Shown piece by piece: positions 48,841 through 58,103 of a stretch of DNA of 64,000 nt (positions within the stretch are counted from its first letter, which is position 1; each line of letters opens with the position of its first letter). The DNA is from Microbispora corallina. Lineage in GTDB: Bacteria > Actinomycetota > Actinomycetes > Streptosporangiales > Streptosporangiaceae. The DNA lies in the NCBI RefSeq assembly GCF_016863035.1, contig NZ_BOOC01000021.1:54929-118928 (forward strand), given 5' to 3'. Both the position numbers and the translations under genes were made by a program. The notes beneath the pieces are model-generated. The model had not been told where the DNA came from. It made no database searches and worked only from the letters and a program-made list of their open reading frames with translations.

Positions 48841-49902
48841 ATGGAGCTGCAGCAGATGCGATACTTCGTCGCCGTCGCCGAGACGAACAGCTTCACCCGG
48901 GCAGCCGAACGGTGCCTGGTCGTCCAGTCCGCGCTCAGCCACCAGATAGCGCGGCTGGAACGGGAACTGGGCGCGAAACTCTTCGAGCGGACCAGCCGCC
49001 GGGTGCGCCTCAGCCCGGCCGGTGCCGCGTTCCTCCCCGCCGCCCGCCAGTGCCTGGACGCCGCCGAGCGCGCGGTGGCCGAGGTGGCCGCGGCCGTCGG
49101 CGAGGTGCGCGGACGGCTCGCCGTGGGCCTGATCCCCACCGTCGCGGCGGTCGACATCCCCCGCGCCCTTCGTGAGTTCCACGAGCGGTACCCGTCCGTG
49201 CGCATCAGCCTGCGCGTGGGCGCGAGCGAGGAGTTCGTCGAGCAGGTGAAGGAGGGGGCCATCGAAGTGGCCTTCCTCGGGATGCCGACCACGGTGCGGC
49301 CCGAAGGCGTGAACGTCCGCGAGCTGGCCCGTGACCGGCTCGTCGCCGTGGTCGCGCCGGACCACCCGCTCGCCGAGGAGCCGGCGGTCGACCTTCGCCG
49401 GCTCTCCTCGGAGATGTTCGTGGACCTGCCGGCCAAGACGGCCGGACGTGTCCAGTCCGACCAGGCGTTCTCCGCCGCCGGGCTCACCCGCGACGTCGCG
49501 TTCGAAGTGACCAACGCGGACTTCCTGGCCCGGCTCGTCGGGCAGGGCCTCGGCGTCGCCATGCTCCCCTCCGCCTACGTGTCCCAGCTCAGCGGCGTGG
49601 TCACCGTCGAGGTCACCGATGCGCCGGTCCGCGTCGAATACGTCATCTGGAGCCGCGTCAGCCAGTCGCCCGCGGCGAGCGCCTTCCTCACCATGCTGGA
49701 CGTCCACCCCCGGAACGGGATGCTCCCGCCGGAAGGGGCGTCACGCCTGTCCGTCGAAGAGGCTGGTGACCGAGCCGTGCTCGAAGACCTCGTGGATCGC
49801 CCTGGCCAGCAGGGGGGCGATAGACAGCACGGTCAGCTGGGGGAACCGCCTGTCCGCGGGGATCGGCAGCGTGTTGGTGACGATCACCTCGCGGGCGCCT
49901 GA
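48841..49902 (+). CDS. LysR-family regulator with C-terminal extension overlapping prs
   Basis: A 353-residue LysR regulator. The N-terminal helix-turn-helix is MELQQMRYFVAVAETNSFTR then AAERCLVVQSALSHQIARLE. The effector domain runs to about residue 295 (AFLTMLDVHP). Residues ~301-353 are encoded on the strand opposite the last 162 bases of prs and have no LysR homology by eye (rich in Asp, Gly, Arg), so the original stop seems lost. The ATG at 48841 has no clear SD and may be read from a leaderless transcript; an upstream in-frame ATG at 48802 is an alternative. Typical LysR proteins are ~300 residues. It probably regulates the divergent DsbA-like/EamA/MFS operon. Confidence 0.82.
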   Translation: MELQQMRYFVAVAETNSFTRAAERCLVVQSALSHQIARLERELGAKLFERTSRRVRLSPAGAAFLPAARQCLDAAERAVAEVAAAVGEVRGRLAVGLIPTVAAVDIPRALREFHERYPSVRISLRVGASEEFVEQVKEGAIEVAFLGMPTTVRPEGVNVRELARDRLVAVVAPDHPLAEEPAVDLRRLSSEMFVDLPAKTAGRVQSDQAFSAAGLTRDVAFEVTNADFLARLVGQGLGVAMLPSAYVSQLSGVVTVEVTDAPVRVEYVIWSRVSQSPAASAFLTMLDVHPRNGMLPPEGASRLSVEEAGDRAVLEDLVDRPGQQGGDRQHGQLGEPPVRGDRQRVGDDHLAGA

Positions 49903-50709
49903 GCCGGCCAGCAGGTCGGTCGCCCGGTTGGACAGCACGCCGTGGGTGGCCGCGATGACCACGTCCTCGGCGCCCTCGTCCAGCATCTGGCGGACGGCCT
50001 TGGCGATGGTGCCGCCGGTGTCGATCATGTCGTCGATCACCACGCAGGTGCGTCCCCTGACCTCACCCACGACCCGGTTGGCGACGACCTCGTTGGGGCG
50101 CAGCGGGTCGCGGGTCTTGTGGATGAACGCGATCGGCCGGCCGCGCAGGTGGTCGGCCCACTTCTCGGCCAGCTTGGTCCGCCCGGCGTCGGGGGAGACC
50201 ACGGTGATGTCGGCGTCGCCGTACTTGCCGCCGACGTACTCGGCCAGCAGGCTCTGCGCGAACAGGTGGTCGACCGGGCCGTCGAAGAAGCCCTGGATCT
50301 GGGCCGTGTGCAGGTCGATCGTCATGATCCGGTCCGCGCCCGCGGTCTTGAACAGGTCGGCGACCAGCCGGGCCGAGATCGGCTCCCGGCCGCGGTGCTT
50401 CTTGTCCTGCCGCGAGTAGGCGTAGAACGGCATGATCACAGTGATCCGCTCGGCGCTGGCGCGTTTCAGCGCGTCCACCATGAGCAGCTGTTCCATGAGC
50501 CACTTGTTGATCGGCGCGCAGTGGCTCTGGATGACGAACGCGTCGCTGCCGCGCACCGACTCCTCGAACCTGACGAAGATCTCGCCGTTGGCGAAGTCGT
50601 ACACCGACTGGGGGGTCAGCGTCACGTCCAGGTGCTTGGCCACCTCCTCGGCCAGCTCGGGGTGGCTGCGCCCGGCGAACAGCATGAGGTTCTTGGTGTC
50701 CGCGGGCAT
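49741..50709 (-). CDS. prs: Ribose-phosphate pyrophosphokinase (PRPP synthetase)
   Basis: A 322-residue class I PRPP synthetase that makes PRPP from ribose-5-phosphate and ATP in the cytoplasm. All motifs are present: FANGEIFVRFEESVRGSDAF (ATP and metal), YSRQDKKHRGREPISARLVA, TIDLHTAQIQGFFDGPVDHL (flexible loop) and VVIDDMIDTGGTIAKAV (PRPP loop). The start shares one base with the psuG stop (TGATG), so it belongs to the nucleoside cluster rather than being the housekeeping copy, which in actinomycetes usually stands beside glmU. It would supply PRPP to the Upp-type enzyme of the cluster. Confidence 0.95.
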   Translation of the reverse strand: MPADTKNLMLFAGRSHPELAEEVAKHLDVTLTPQSVYDFANGEIFVRFEESVRGSDAFVIQSHCAPINKWLMEQLLMVDALKRASAERITVIMPFYAYSRQDKKHRGREPISARLVADLFKTAGADRIMTIDLHTAQIQGFFDGPVDHLFAQSLLAEYVGGKYGDADITVVSPDAGRTKLAEKWADHLRGRPIAFIHKTRDPLRPNEVVANRVVGEVRGRTCVVIDDMIDTGGTIAKAVRQMLDEGAEDVVIAATHGVLSNRATDLLAGSGAREVIVTNTLPIPADRRFPQLTVLSIAPLLARAIHEVFEHGSVTSLFDGQA

Positions 50710-51671
50710 CAGCCCCCCACCTCCCTGCGGTACCGGGCGTGCGCCGCGGCGAGCCGCCCGCCGACCTCGGCCGTGCTGATGAGCACCGCCATGTTGGCCC
50801 GGGACGAGCGGCCCTGCGTGGCCGCGTCCACCGCGCGCATGAGGTACTTCGTGATGGCCTGACCCCGGACGCCGTCCCGCTCGGCGGCCGCCGTGGCCTC
50901 GGCGATGGCGGCGTCGACCTCGTCGCTGTCGATCGCCTCCTCCGGCCGGACCGGCGTGGTGATCAGGAACGAGCTGTGGTTGCCCAGCGCCCAGTGGTTC
51001 TCGATCGCCCGGGCGATCACGTCGTCGTCGTCGAGCCGCATCGGGCTACGGAACCCGCTGGAGACGCAGTAGAAGGCCGGGAAGTCGTCGGACCGGTACG
51101 AGACGACCGGCACGCACTGGGTCTCCAGGTACTCCAGGGTCAGGCCGAGGTCGAGGATCTTCTTCGCGCCCGCGGACACCACGGCGACCTTCGAGCGCGT
51201 GAACTGGATCAGGTCGGAGGACACGTCCATGGACGTCTCCGCGCCCCGGTGGACGCCCCCGATCCCGGCGGAGGAGAAGAACGGGATGCCCGCGAGCTCG
51301 GCCGCAACCAGGGAGGAGGCGACCGTCAGCGCGCCCATCCGGCCCTGCGCCAGGACCACCGGCATGTCCCTGCTGCTGACCTTGGGGATGCCCGGCGTCG
51401 AGGCGAACCGCTCGATGTCGGCGTCGGTCATGCCGACGACGATCTTGCCGCTCTCGATGGCGATCGTCGCCGGGACCGAACCGCCCGCCCGGACGGCCTC
51501 CTCGACCTTCCGGGCGGTGGCGGCGTTCTCCGGGTACGGCAGGCCGTGGGTGATGACGTTGGACTCCAGCGCCACCACGGGGAGGCCCTCGTGGATCGCG
51601 TCGGCCACCTCGGCACTGAAGACGAGCGGGATGCTCTCGTGCGGGTAGGCGCTCATCGTCGTCACCGCCAT
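50709..51671 (-). CDS. psuG: Pseudouridine-5'-phosphate glycosidase (PsuG/IndA/MinB type)
   Basis: A 320-residue C-glycosidase/synthase. Catalytic residues known from E. coli PsuG are visible: Glu in [16 protein letters not shown], Lys in [13 protein letters not shown], Asp in [10 protein letters not shown], Lys in [18 protein letters not shown] and Asn in [11 protein letters not shown]. The enzyme forms or breaks the C1'-C5 bond between ribose-5-phosphate and a uracil-like ring. Its place beside an indigoidine-type synthetase matches IndA of indigoidine clusters and MinB of the minimycin cluster, where it makes the C-nucleoside. The ATG lies 4 bases after the synthetase stop. Confidence 0.93.
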   Translation of the reverse strand: MAVTTMSAYPHESIPLVFSAEVADAIHEGLPVVALESNVITHGLPYPENAATARKVEEAVRAGGSVPATIAIESGKIVVGMTDADIERFASTPGIPKVSSRDMPVVLAQGRMGALTVASSLVAAELAGIPFFSSAGIGGVHRGAETSMDVSSDLIQFTRSKVAVVSAGAKKILDLGLTLEYLETQCVPVVSYRSDDFPAFYCVSSGFRSPMRLDDDDVIARAIENHWALGNHSSFLITTPVRPEEAIDSDEVDAAIAEATAAAERDGVRGQAITKYLMRAVDAATQGRSSRANMAVLISTAEVGGRLAAAHARYRREVGG

Positions 51672-51675
51672 CGCC

Positions 51676-51915
51676 TCAGTTGGCCTCGGGGCCGTAGTCC
51701 GGCAGCTTGCTGAGGATGTCCCTGCGGTCGACGATCTCGGGGAAGTAGACCTTCTCGTTCCAGACCTCCTTGTCGATCGGCTCGAAGGCGATCGACACCG
51801 CGCCCTCGTCGCAGCCGAAGGCGTCGGTCAGGGCCCGGGTCACGGCCGAGACCAGCTCGGACTTCTGCTCGTCGGTGAGCGGCACCGGGAAGTGCTTGAT
51901 GTTGACGTGCGGCAT
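51676..51915 (-). other. Internal tautomerase reading unit with its own ribosome binding site
   Basis: Within the synthetase frame, AGGAGG (51924-51929) stands exactly 8 bases before an ATG at 51915. Starting there gives a 79-residue 4-oxalocrotonate tautomerase ([20 protein letters not shown]...). Enzymes of this family need a free N-terminal Pro, which only independent initiation at this ATG would provide; in the fusion that Pro is residue 1299 and blocked. Both a fusion and a free enzyme may be made. Confidence 0.6.
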
Positions 51916-54900
51916 GACGGTTTCCTCCTGGGTGTCGAGGCGCCGGCGGATTGCGGTTGCGAGCTCGTCGATGTCCGGTGCTTTGAGCAGCGAGTAGTGG
52001 TCGGCCTGAAGCTCGACGACGGTCGGCGCCGACCTCGAATAGCCGCGGCTGCCGTCCAGGAACGAGTAGTCGTCTCCCCGCGCCTTGAAGACGGTGATGG
52101 GCGCGGCGATCCGTCGTTCGCTCAGCTCGCGGAACGTGTAGCTGAACTCGAACGTCGTGGCCACGATCCGCATGATCCGGCGGACCAGGTCGACGTCGAG
52201 ATTCGCGACGTTCTCGCTGATGAAGGCGGCGAAGCTCTCGTCGTCCTCGGCCGCGGCGAGACACCGGTCGAGCAGGGGACCGCTGGTCGTGCCCGCGAAG
52301 ACCGAGAAGAGGATCGTCACGTACGCCTCGTGGGCGTAGCCGGCGACCCGTTCCTGCCGCTCGCCGTCCGAGCTCACCCTGGGCGAGCCGGGGGCGATCA
52401 GGAAGAGGTGGTCGACCCGCTCACCCCGCTGTTCCAGCTGGTAGGCGGTCTCGAAGGCGACCCGCGCCCCGAAGGAGTAGCCCCACAACGTGTACGGGCC
52501 CTCCGGCTGCACCTGCACGATGGCCTCGACGTCCTCGGCGGCCATGTCCCTGATCGTCGGGTGGGGGACCTCGCCCTCGTTGACGCCCTGCGCCTGCACC
52601 CCGTAGAACGGCCTGTCCGTGCCCATCGTCCCGGCCAGCAGCCGCAGGTTCATCGGGTAGCCGCCGAGGCCGGGCCAGCAGTAGATCGGCCTGCCCGGCC
52701 CGGCGGGCTGCAACGGAACCAGCCGGGAGGTCTCCTCCACGTCCACCCCGGACACCCGCCGGGCCAGCGCCTCGACGGTGGGGGACTGGAACAACGCCTG
52801 TGACGGCAGCGACGCCCCCAACTCCCGGTTGATCTTGTTGATCAGCCCGATCGCGATCACGGAGTTGCCGCCGGAGACGAAGAAGTCGTCCTGCACCGAG
52901 ACGGTCTCCCGCTTCATCAGCTTCTTCCACATCTCGGCGATGCGGCGTTCGACGGTGGTGCGGGGCGCGATGAAGGGACGGTCGTCCCTGCCCACGTCGG
53001 TCCGGTCGGACGCGACGAGCGCGGTGACGTCGATCTTGCCGTTGGCGGTGGTCGGCAGCTCGTCGAATATCACGACCTTGTTGGGGATCATGTACTCGGG
53101 CAGGAGCTTGATCAGGTCGTCCCTGATCATCTCCACCGGGCCCCGCATGTGCACGGCGTCTTCCTTCATGCCCTCGTGCCGCCGCTGTTCGTCGCTCACC
53201 CGGCCGCCCACGAAGAAGTACGACGGGCCGGTGGGCCGGCCGAGGTCGCCCAGGACGGCGTCGATCCGTCTGGCGGAGGGCAGGTCGTCGCCGGTCTTCG
53301 AGCTGTACCCGGACGACATGAACCCGAAGTTGAGGTCGTTCATCGACAGGTGCTGGAGCGCGCGGCCCAGGTCGACGTACCGCCGCCACTCCCGGTCGGT
53401 CCGGCTGACCAGTGAGATCCCGATGCTCGCCCTGTCGTACACCGCCTGGTTGATGGCGATGACCTGCTTGCGCAGGACGAGCTCGGGGGAGATCGGCTCG
53501 AGCCGGCCGCCCTCGTAGGCGTACTGGCCGGCCGGCAGGTCGGCGACCTTCCCGGGATGGGCCTGGACGTACACGTCCACCTCGTCCGGGCGCGGCCCGG
53601 CGTACGGGACCAGCTCGAACGTGCCGATGTAGTGGTCCTCGGCGGCCACCTCCAGGCCGTCCTTCACGGCCGGCGTGTACTCCCGGTCGGCGATGTCGAG
53701 ACCGTACGCCGGCAGGATCTCCTCGAACAGGCCGACCATGTGCCCGGCCTCGATCTCCAGCACTTCCTCGATGTTGTTCTTGTAGACCGGCTCGATCGCC
53801 CGCCTCTTGCCGACGAAGTGCAGCCTCACCGCCAGCCCGGCCGCGCCGGCCGTCTCGGTGATCAGCACCAGCCGGTGGTCGACCGGGTGGTAGTAGTACG
53901 TCCCCGGCGGCAGGTCGCCGATTCCCGTGATCTCCAGGTACAGCTGCGTCGCGTACAGTGCGCCGGGCGAGGCGTACGCGTACTTCGGCAGCAGCCGTTC
54001 CGAGCTCAGGTGCTGCCCGAAGTGGCGCAGGATCCGGCCCAGCTCGGCGACGCCGACCTCGGCCAGGCCGCGCGAGCCGACGCCGGCCGCCTGCTCCTCG
54101 ACCCGCCCCTCGGCCTGCCCCACGGCCTGCCCCACGGCCCGCCGCTCGGTCCGCCGTTCGAGCAGGCGGAGGATGTCGGCCTTGGTGACCTCGCCGCCCT
54201 CGTAGAACCGGTAGGTCTTGCGGGCGAACGCCTGTCGCCGCTGCGCCTCCGTGGCCGTCTTCCCCGGCAGGTCGGCCACGGGTCTGCCTGCGAGGTCCTC
54301 GTCGTCGCGGACCCCCGGGTTGGACAGCTGCGCCCGGACCTGGAGCCTGCTCTCCTTGGACTGGTGGTGTGCGCCGTGGTTGCCCTGGTCCATCAGGGCC
54401 GCTTCCCTGGGGTTCAGCTCGACGCAGGCGATGAGGTTCTGGAAGCCGCTGTGCGGGTCGTTCTTCACGATGACCGCGGCGTGCTTGACCCAGTCGTGGG
54501 CCTCGATCGCCAGCTTGATCTCGTCCAGCTCGACCCGGAAGCCGCGCAGTTTCACCTGGTTGTCCGCCCGGCCGACGAACTGCACCGTGCCGTCGGCGTT
54601 CCGGTAGGCGAGGTCGCCGGTCTTGAACAGCCTGCCCTCGCCGAACCGGTTCTCCACGAACCGCTCCGCCGTCAGCTCGGGCCGGTGCAGGTATCCGCGG
54701 GCGACCTGGACGCCTCCGATGTACAGCTCCCCGACCTCGCCGACGGCCACTTCGGACATGTCGCGGTCGAGGAGGTGGTACTCGGTGTTGTCGACCGGGG
54801 CGCCGATCGAGATCGCGTTCGGGGCCTCGCCGACGGTGGCGCGGTCGACGGTGTACGCCGACGAGTTGATCGTGCACTCGGTCGGCCCGTACAGGTTGAC

Positions 54901-55806
54901 CAGGTCGCACCACGGCAGCGTGTCGAGGCAGGCCTGGGCGAGCCGCCTCGACAGCGCCTCACCACCGGTGAAGATCTGGGTGAGCGACGTGCACGTGTGC
55001 AGTTCCTCGGTGTCCAGCAGCGCCTGGAGCAACGTGGGAACGCACTGCAGCATGGTCACGCCATGGGCGTTGATGGTGCGGATCACCTGCTCGGCGTCCC
55101 GGTAGATCCCCGGAGTGCCCATCACGACCACCGCTCCGAACGCGGGAGCGAGGATCTCCCACTGCGCCGCGTCGAAGCTCATGGGGGTCTTCTGCAGCAG
55201 GACCTTCTCGGGGTTCAGCCCGTACGCCGCCGCGAGCCAGCGCATCTGGCTGACGATGCTGCGGTGCTCGATCATCACGCCCTTCGGCCTGCCGGTGCTG
55301 CCGGAGGTGTAGATGACGTACGCCAGATCGTCCGGGGCGGGCCGGGTGCCGGCCGGGGCGAAGCCTTCGGCGTCCTCCAGGGTGACGATCGTCGTGCCCT
55401 CGGGTGCGAGCGCCCGCAGCTGGTTCACGAGCTCCTTCTGCGTCACCACGACCGCGGCGCCGGAGTCCTCGATCATGTAGCGGAGCCGCTCCTCCGGGTA
55501 CTCCGGTGACAGCGGCAGGTAGGCGCCGCCCGCGAGCAGGATTCCCCAAGCGCCGATCATCAGGTCCATCGACGGCTCGACGAACAGGCCGACGCAGTCG
55601 TCGGCGGCCACGCCGAGGTGTTCCAGGCAACCGGAGAGCTCGGAGCTGCGCCGGACCAGCTCACGGTAGGTCAGGTGCTGTTCGCCGTACACGACGGCAG
55701 TGTCGTCCGGCCGCAGCCGGGCTTCCTCCTGAAGGAAGTCAGGAAGACAGGTGGGCGCGAACGGGTTCCGTCTCGCCTCAATGAGCGGTTTCACTTGTCC
55801 CCCCAT
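51676..55806 (-). CDS. indC: Indigoidine-synthetase-type NRPS (A-Ox-T-TE) with C-terminal tautomerase domain
   Basis: A 1376-residue synthetase. The adenylation domain has [20 protein letters not shown] and [17 protein letters not shown]; an FMN oxidase domain is inserted before the last A motif ([20 protein letters not shown] ... [15 protein letters not shown]); then comes [20 protein letters not shown], the T domain with Ser 982 in [12 protein letters not shown], and the TE with Ser 1111 in [15 protein letters not shown]. This is the BpsA/IndC order, which cyclises and oxidises L-Gln to the indigoidine monomer. MinA of minimycin is homologous. Residues 1298-1376 add a 4-oxalocrotonate tautomerase-like domain not present in BpsA (1282 residues). 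ATG 55806 is used; a TTG nine bases earlier is also possible. Confidence 0.93.
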   Translation of the reverse strand: MGGQVKPLIEARRNPFAPTCLPDFLQEEARLRPDDTAVVYGEQHLTYRELVRRSSELSGCLEHLGVAADDCVGLFVEPSMDLMIGAWGILLAGGAYLPLSPEYPEERLRYMIEDSGAAVVVTQKELVNQLRALAPEGTTIVTLEDAEGFAPAGTRPAPDDLAYVIYTSGSTGRPKGVMIEHRSIVSQMRWLAAAYGLNPEKVLLQKTPMSFDAAQWEILAPAFGAVVVMGTPGIYRDAEQVIRTINAHGVTMLQCVPTLLQALLDTEELHTCTSLTQIFTGGEALSRRLAQACLDTLPWCDLVNLYGPTECTINSSAYTVDRATVGEAPNAISIGAPVDNTEYHLLDRDMSEVAVGEVGELYIGGVQVARGYLHRPELTAERFVENRFGEGRLFKTGDLAYRNADGTVQFVGRADNQVKLRGFRVELDEIKLAIEAHDWVKHAAVIVKNDPHSGFQNLIACVELNPREAALMDQGNHGAHHQSKESRLQVRAQLSNPGVRDDEDLAGRPVADLPGKTATEAQRRQAFARKTYRFYEGGEVTKADILRLLERRTERRAVGQAVGQAEGRVEEQAAGVGSRGLAEVGVAELGRILRHFGQHLSSERLLPKYAYASPGALYATQLYLEITGIGDLPPGTYYYHPVDHRLVLITETAGAAGLAVRLHFVGKRRAIEPVYKNNIEEVLEIEAGHMVGLFEEILPAYGLDIADREYTPAVKDGLEVAAEDHYIGTFELVPYAGPRPDEVDVYVQAHPGKVADLPAGQYAYEGGRLEPISPELVLRKQVIAINQAVYDRASIGISLVSRTDREWRRYVDLGRALQHLSMNDLNFGFMSSGYSSKTGDDLPSARRIDAVLGDLGRPTGPSYFFVGGRVSDEQRRHEGMKEDAVHMRGPVEMIRDDLIKLLPEYMIPNKVVIFDELPTTANGKIDVTALVASDRTDVGRDDRPFIAPRTTVERRIAEMWKKLMKRETVSVQDDFFVSGGNSVIAIGLINKINRELGASLPSQALFQSPTVEALARRVSGVDVEETSRLVPLQPAGPGRPIYCWPGLGGYPMNLRLLAGTMGTDRPFYGVQAQGVNEGEVPHPTIRDMAAEDVEAIVQVQPEGPYTLWGYSFGARVAFETAYQLEQRGERVDHLFLIAPGSPRVSSDGERQERVAGYAHEAYVTILFSVFAGTTSGPLLDRCLAAAEDDESFAAFISENVANLDVDLVRRIMRIVATTFEFSYTFRELSERRIAAPITVFKARGDDYSFLDGSRGYSRSAPTVVELQADHYSLLKAPDIDELATAIRRRLDTQEETVMPHVNIKHFPVPLTDEQKSELVSAVTRALTDAFGCDEGAVSIAFEPIDKEVWNEKVYFPEIVDRRDILSKLPDYGPEAN

Positions 55807-55861
55807 ACGTGGCAATCGGTCGATCTTTCGGGAACGGCGACCGGTTTACGCCCGGAACGGC

Positions 55862-55925
55862 ACGGACCCCGCTCCATCCCGGGACGGACCCGCTCCGCCC
55901 CCGGACGGACCCGCTCCACGCCGCG
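55862..55925. repeat. Three 21-22-bp direct repeats upstream of the synthetase gene
   Basis: The unit ACGGACCCGCTCC plus 8-9 bases recurs at 55862, 55884 and 55905, that is with 22 and 21 base spacing, two turns of the helix. It lies 56-119 bases upstream of the synthetase start, between it and the WrbA-like gene. In-phase direct repeats before a cluster's key gene are typical of activator binding sites (SARP or similar). Confidence 0.65.
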
Positions 55926-55970
55926 CGGAACAGGCGACAGGGCGGGATCAGGTGGAGGAATCGCTGGTGG

Positions 55971-56651
55971 TCACTCCGGCGGGTTCAGGGCGAGGCCGTG
56001 CCGCAACGCGGTGGCGATCTCGAGCACCCTGCGGGTCTGGTAGGCGATCGCGGCCAGGTTGTCCTCGGTGACGTTCTCGGCGAGCCGCCCGGGAACCGCC
56101 TTCGCGCCGGAGACCGAGCTCACCCCGTAGGGGTTGCCGTTGCTCGGCGCGAGCTGGATGTCGTCGGCGACGCCCGGGGCCACGATGATCGCGCCCCAGT
56201 GGTAGAAGACGTTGTTGAGCGACAGGATCGTGCTCTCCTGCCCGCCGTGCGGGGAGCCGGTCGAGGTGAACGACGACATGACCTTGTTGACCAGCCCGCG
56301 GCGGGCGTGCAGGGGCCAGGCCAGGTCGATGAAGTGCTTGAGCGGCGCCGCGATGAGGCCGAAACGACCGGGGCTGCCCCACAGGACCGCGTCCGCCCAG
56401 TCGAGGTCGTCGATGCCGGCGGTCGGGATGTCCCTGACCGACTCGGCGTGCTCCGACCACGCCTGCGTCCATTCGGTGAACTCCGGCGCCAGTGACGCGT
56501 CGACGTACTCGGGCACCCGGCGCAGGCGCGTCTCCGCGCCGGCCTTCTCTGCCGCCTCGGCCGCGGCCGTGGCGAGCTTGTGGATGTTGCCGGTGCCGGA
56601 GTAGTAGAAGATGGCGACTTTGGTGACGCTGCCGGCGTCTGCGGTGGGCAT
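55971..56651 (-). CDS. WrbA-like flavodoxin/NAD(P)H:quinone oxidoreductase
   Basis: A 226-residue flavodoxin-fold protein. VAIFYYSGTGNIHKLATAAA is the FMN phosphate loop, LDWADAVLWGSPGRFGLIAA and FTSTGSPHGGQESTILSLNN are the WrbA signatures, and YHWGAIIVAPG follows. It binds FMN and reduces quinones with NAD(P)H. Such an enzyme could keep indigoidine or its quinone-like precursor reduced. The gene lies between the upp-like gene and the synthetase, 80 bases after the former. SD GAAGGAG is rather far (11 bases) from the ATG at 56651. Confidence 0.85.
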   Translation of the reverse strand: MPTADAGSVTKVAIFYYSGTGNIHKLATAAAEAAEKAGAETRLRRVPEYVDASLAPEFTEWTQAWSEHAESVRDIPTAGIDDLDWADAVLWGSPGRFGLIAAPLKHFIDLAWPLHARRGLVNKVMSSFTSTGSPHGGQESTILSLNNVFYHWGAIIVAPGVADDIQLAPSNGNPYGVSSVSGAKAVPGRLAENVTEDNLAAIAYQTRRVLEIATALRHGLALNPPE

Positions 56652-56730
56652 GGGTCGTTGTGCTCCTTCGGGCGTTGTGAACGGTCGGGACGCGGGTCAG
56701 GCCTGGCTGTCCTTCATGCGGTGGCGCGGG

Positions 56731-57402
56731 TCACGACACCACGTCGGTCCCGAAGAACCGGTCGCCGAAGTCGCCGATGCCGGGCAGCATGTAGGCGTTC
56801 TCGTTCAGCCGTTCCTCGATGGACGACGTCACCATCCGCACGCTCGGATAGCGCTCGCGAACGGCCGCGATGCCCTCCGGCGCCGAGAGCACGTTGATGA
56901 ACACGATGTGTTCCTCGGGCACGCCCTCTCCGAGCAGGACCTCGATCGCGGCCAGCGCGGTGCCGCCGGTGGCGAGCATGGGGTCGAGCAGCAGCACGTG
57001 GCGGCGGGCGATGTCGAGCGGCAGCTTCGCGTAGTACAGGTGCGGAAGCTTCGTCACCGTGTCGCGCTGGATCAGGATCTTGCCGATCCGGACGTCCGGT
57101 GCCAGCGCCCGCAGCTCCGCCTCCATGCTCTCGCCGGCTCGGGCGACGGCCACACCGCAGATCTGCGGACCGACCCGCAGGCCGTGGTAGGTCCGTCCGA
57201 CCGGGGTCTGCACGTCGTACGGCTCGAACGGCAGCAGCTCCAGGCCGGCCTCGATCAGCTTGCGGATGATCCGGCCCGCGTTCAGGACGAAGTCGTCGCG
57301 CTTCGCGTGCCGGTCGCGGACGATCGTGTGCAGCGCGCGCAGGTACCTGGTCTGCGGCAGCAGGTGCACCGCGTCCTCGACTGACGTGGTCGTGTCGGTC
57401 AT
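56731..57402 (-). CDS. upp: Uracil phosphoribosyltransferase (Upp/MinD type)
   Basis: A 223-residue enzyme that joins uracil and PRPP to UMP. The PRPP loop is LLLDPMLATGGTALAAIEVL, and the C-terminal uracil site is LPGIGDFGDRFFGTDVVS, close to the Upp consensus. The segment VAVARAGESMEAELRALAP replaces the usual ILRAGLGM and shows that it is not the housekeeping enzyme. In minimycin producers the related MinD protects the host by raising the UMP pool. The ATG at 57402 stands 5 bases beyond the TrpF-like stop. With Prs in the same block it would form a PRPP-to-UMP module. Confidence 0.88.
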   Translation of the reverse strand: MTDTTTSVEDAVHLLPQTRYLRALHTIVRDRHAKRDDFVLNAGRIIRKLIEAGLELLPFEPYDVQTPVGRTYHGLRVGPQICGVAVARAGESMEAELRALAPDVRIGKILIQRDTVTKLPHLYYAKLPLDIARRHVLLLDPMLATGGTALAAIEVLLGEGVPEEHIVFINVLSAPEGIAAVRERYPSVRMVTSSIEERLNENAYMLPGIGDFGDRFFGTDVVS

Positions 57403-57407
57403 CCCGC

Positions 57408-58103
57408 TCACCTCCGCGCGCCTTCGGGGGCGGTCCGGGCGAAGGCCGCGCGCGCCTCCGCGACGAACGTGCGCACCTTCACGCGGTCCTTCCGGCGGGT
57501 GACCGGGTCCTCCAGGCCGGTGTGGGCGTCCACGGCGGCGGGGCGGACCTGCTCGATCGCCTCCGCGACGTTCTCCGGGTTCAGCCCGCCGGCCAGCATC
57601 AGCGGCCGCGGCGAGATCCGCACCAGCTCGGCGCTGATGCCCCAGTCGTGCACCAGGCCCGTCGCGCCCTTGGCGCCGGTCGCCGGGTTGAAGCTGTCGG
57701 TGATGAACATGTCCACCCATTCAGCGGAGTCCGCGACGATCGTGGACAGCTCGTCGATGTTGTCCGCCTTCACCACCAGGCTCTTCAGGACGTACAGGTC
57801 GGGGGTGAGGGCGCGCAGCCTGCGCAGCTCGGCGGGCGTCACGTCGCCGTGCAACTGGATGGCGCCGACGCCCATCTCGGCGCAGAACGCCGCGATCTCG
57901 TCGGCATCGGTCAGATATGTGATGATGACGCCCTTGTGCTCCGGCTGGATCGCCTTGATGATCGCTGCCGCGTCCGCCTCGGAGAGGTCCTCGTTCTTCG
58001 CGGGGAGCCGCAGCGCGAAGCCCAGCCAGTCGGCGCCCTCCTCGATGATCAGGTTCGCCTCGGCTTGGTCGATGATTCCCGCGACCTGGATCAAACCGTG
58101 CAT
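57408..58103 (-). CDS. Phosphoribosylanthranilate-isomerase-like (TrpF fold) protein without catalytic Cys
   Basis: A 231-residue (beta/alpha)8 protein. IIEEGADWLGFALRLP, VGAIQLHGDVTPAELRRLRA, MLAGGLNPENVAEAIEQVRP and VDAHTGLEDPVTRRKD align with TrpF. In TrpF the first strand carries the catalytic Cys (KICGIT); here it is QVAGII, with Ala at that place. The catalytic Asp (FITDSF) is kept, but the KSKRY-type substrate loop is replaced by PAKNED. Normal tryptophan synthesis is therefore unlikely. It should still bind a phosphoribosyl compound. GAGGGAG stands 7 bases before the ATG. Its place beside Upp and PsuG suggests an altered ribosyl-phosphate reaction or binding role. Confidence 0.82.
   Translation of the reverse strand: MHGLIQVAGIIDQAEANLIIEEGADWLGFALRLPAKNEDLSEADAAAIIKAIQPEHKGVIITYLTDADEIAAFCAEMGVGAIQLHGDVTPAELRRLRALTPDLYVLKSLVVKADNIDELSTIVADSAEWVDMFITDSFNPATGAKGATGLVHDWGISAELVRISPRPLMLAGGLNPENVAEAIEQVRPAAVDAHTGLEDPVTRRKDRVKVRTFVAEARAAFARTAPEGARR

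Noticed and set aside
53557..55509. A 650-codon open frame on the plus strand opposite the synthetase
   Set aside because: It is the antisense shadow of the NRPS: high GC leaves the opposite strand open, and its composition is not protein-like.
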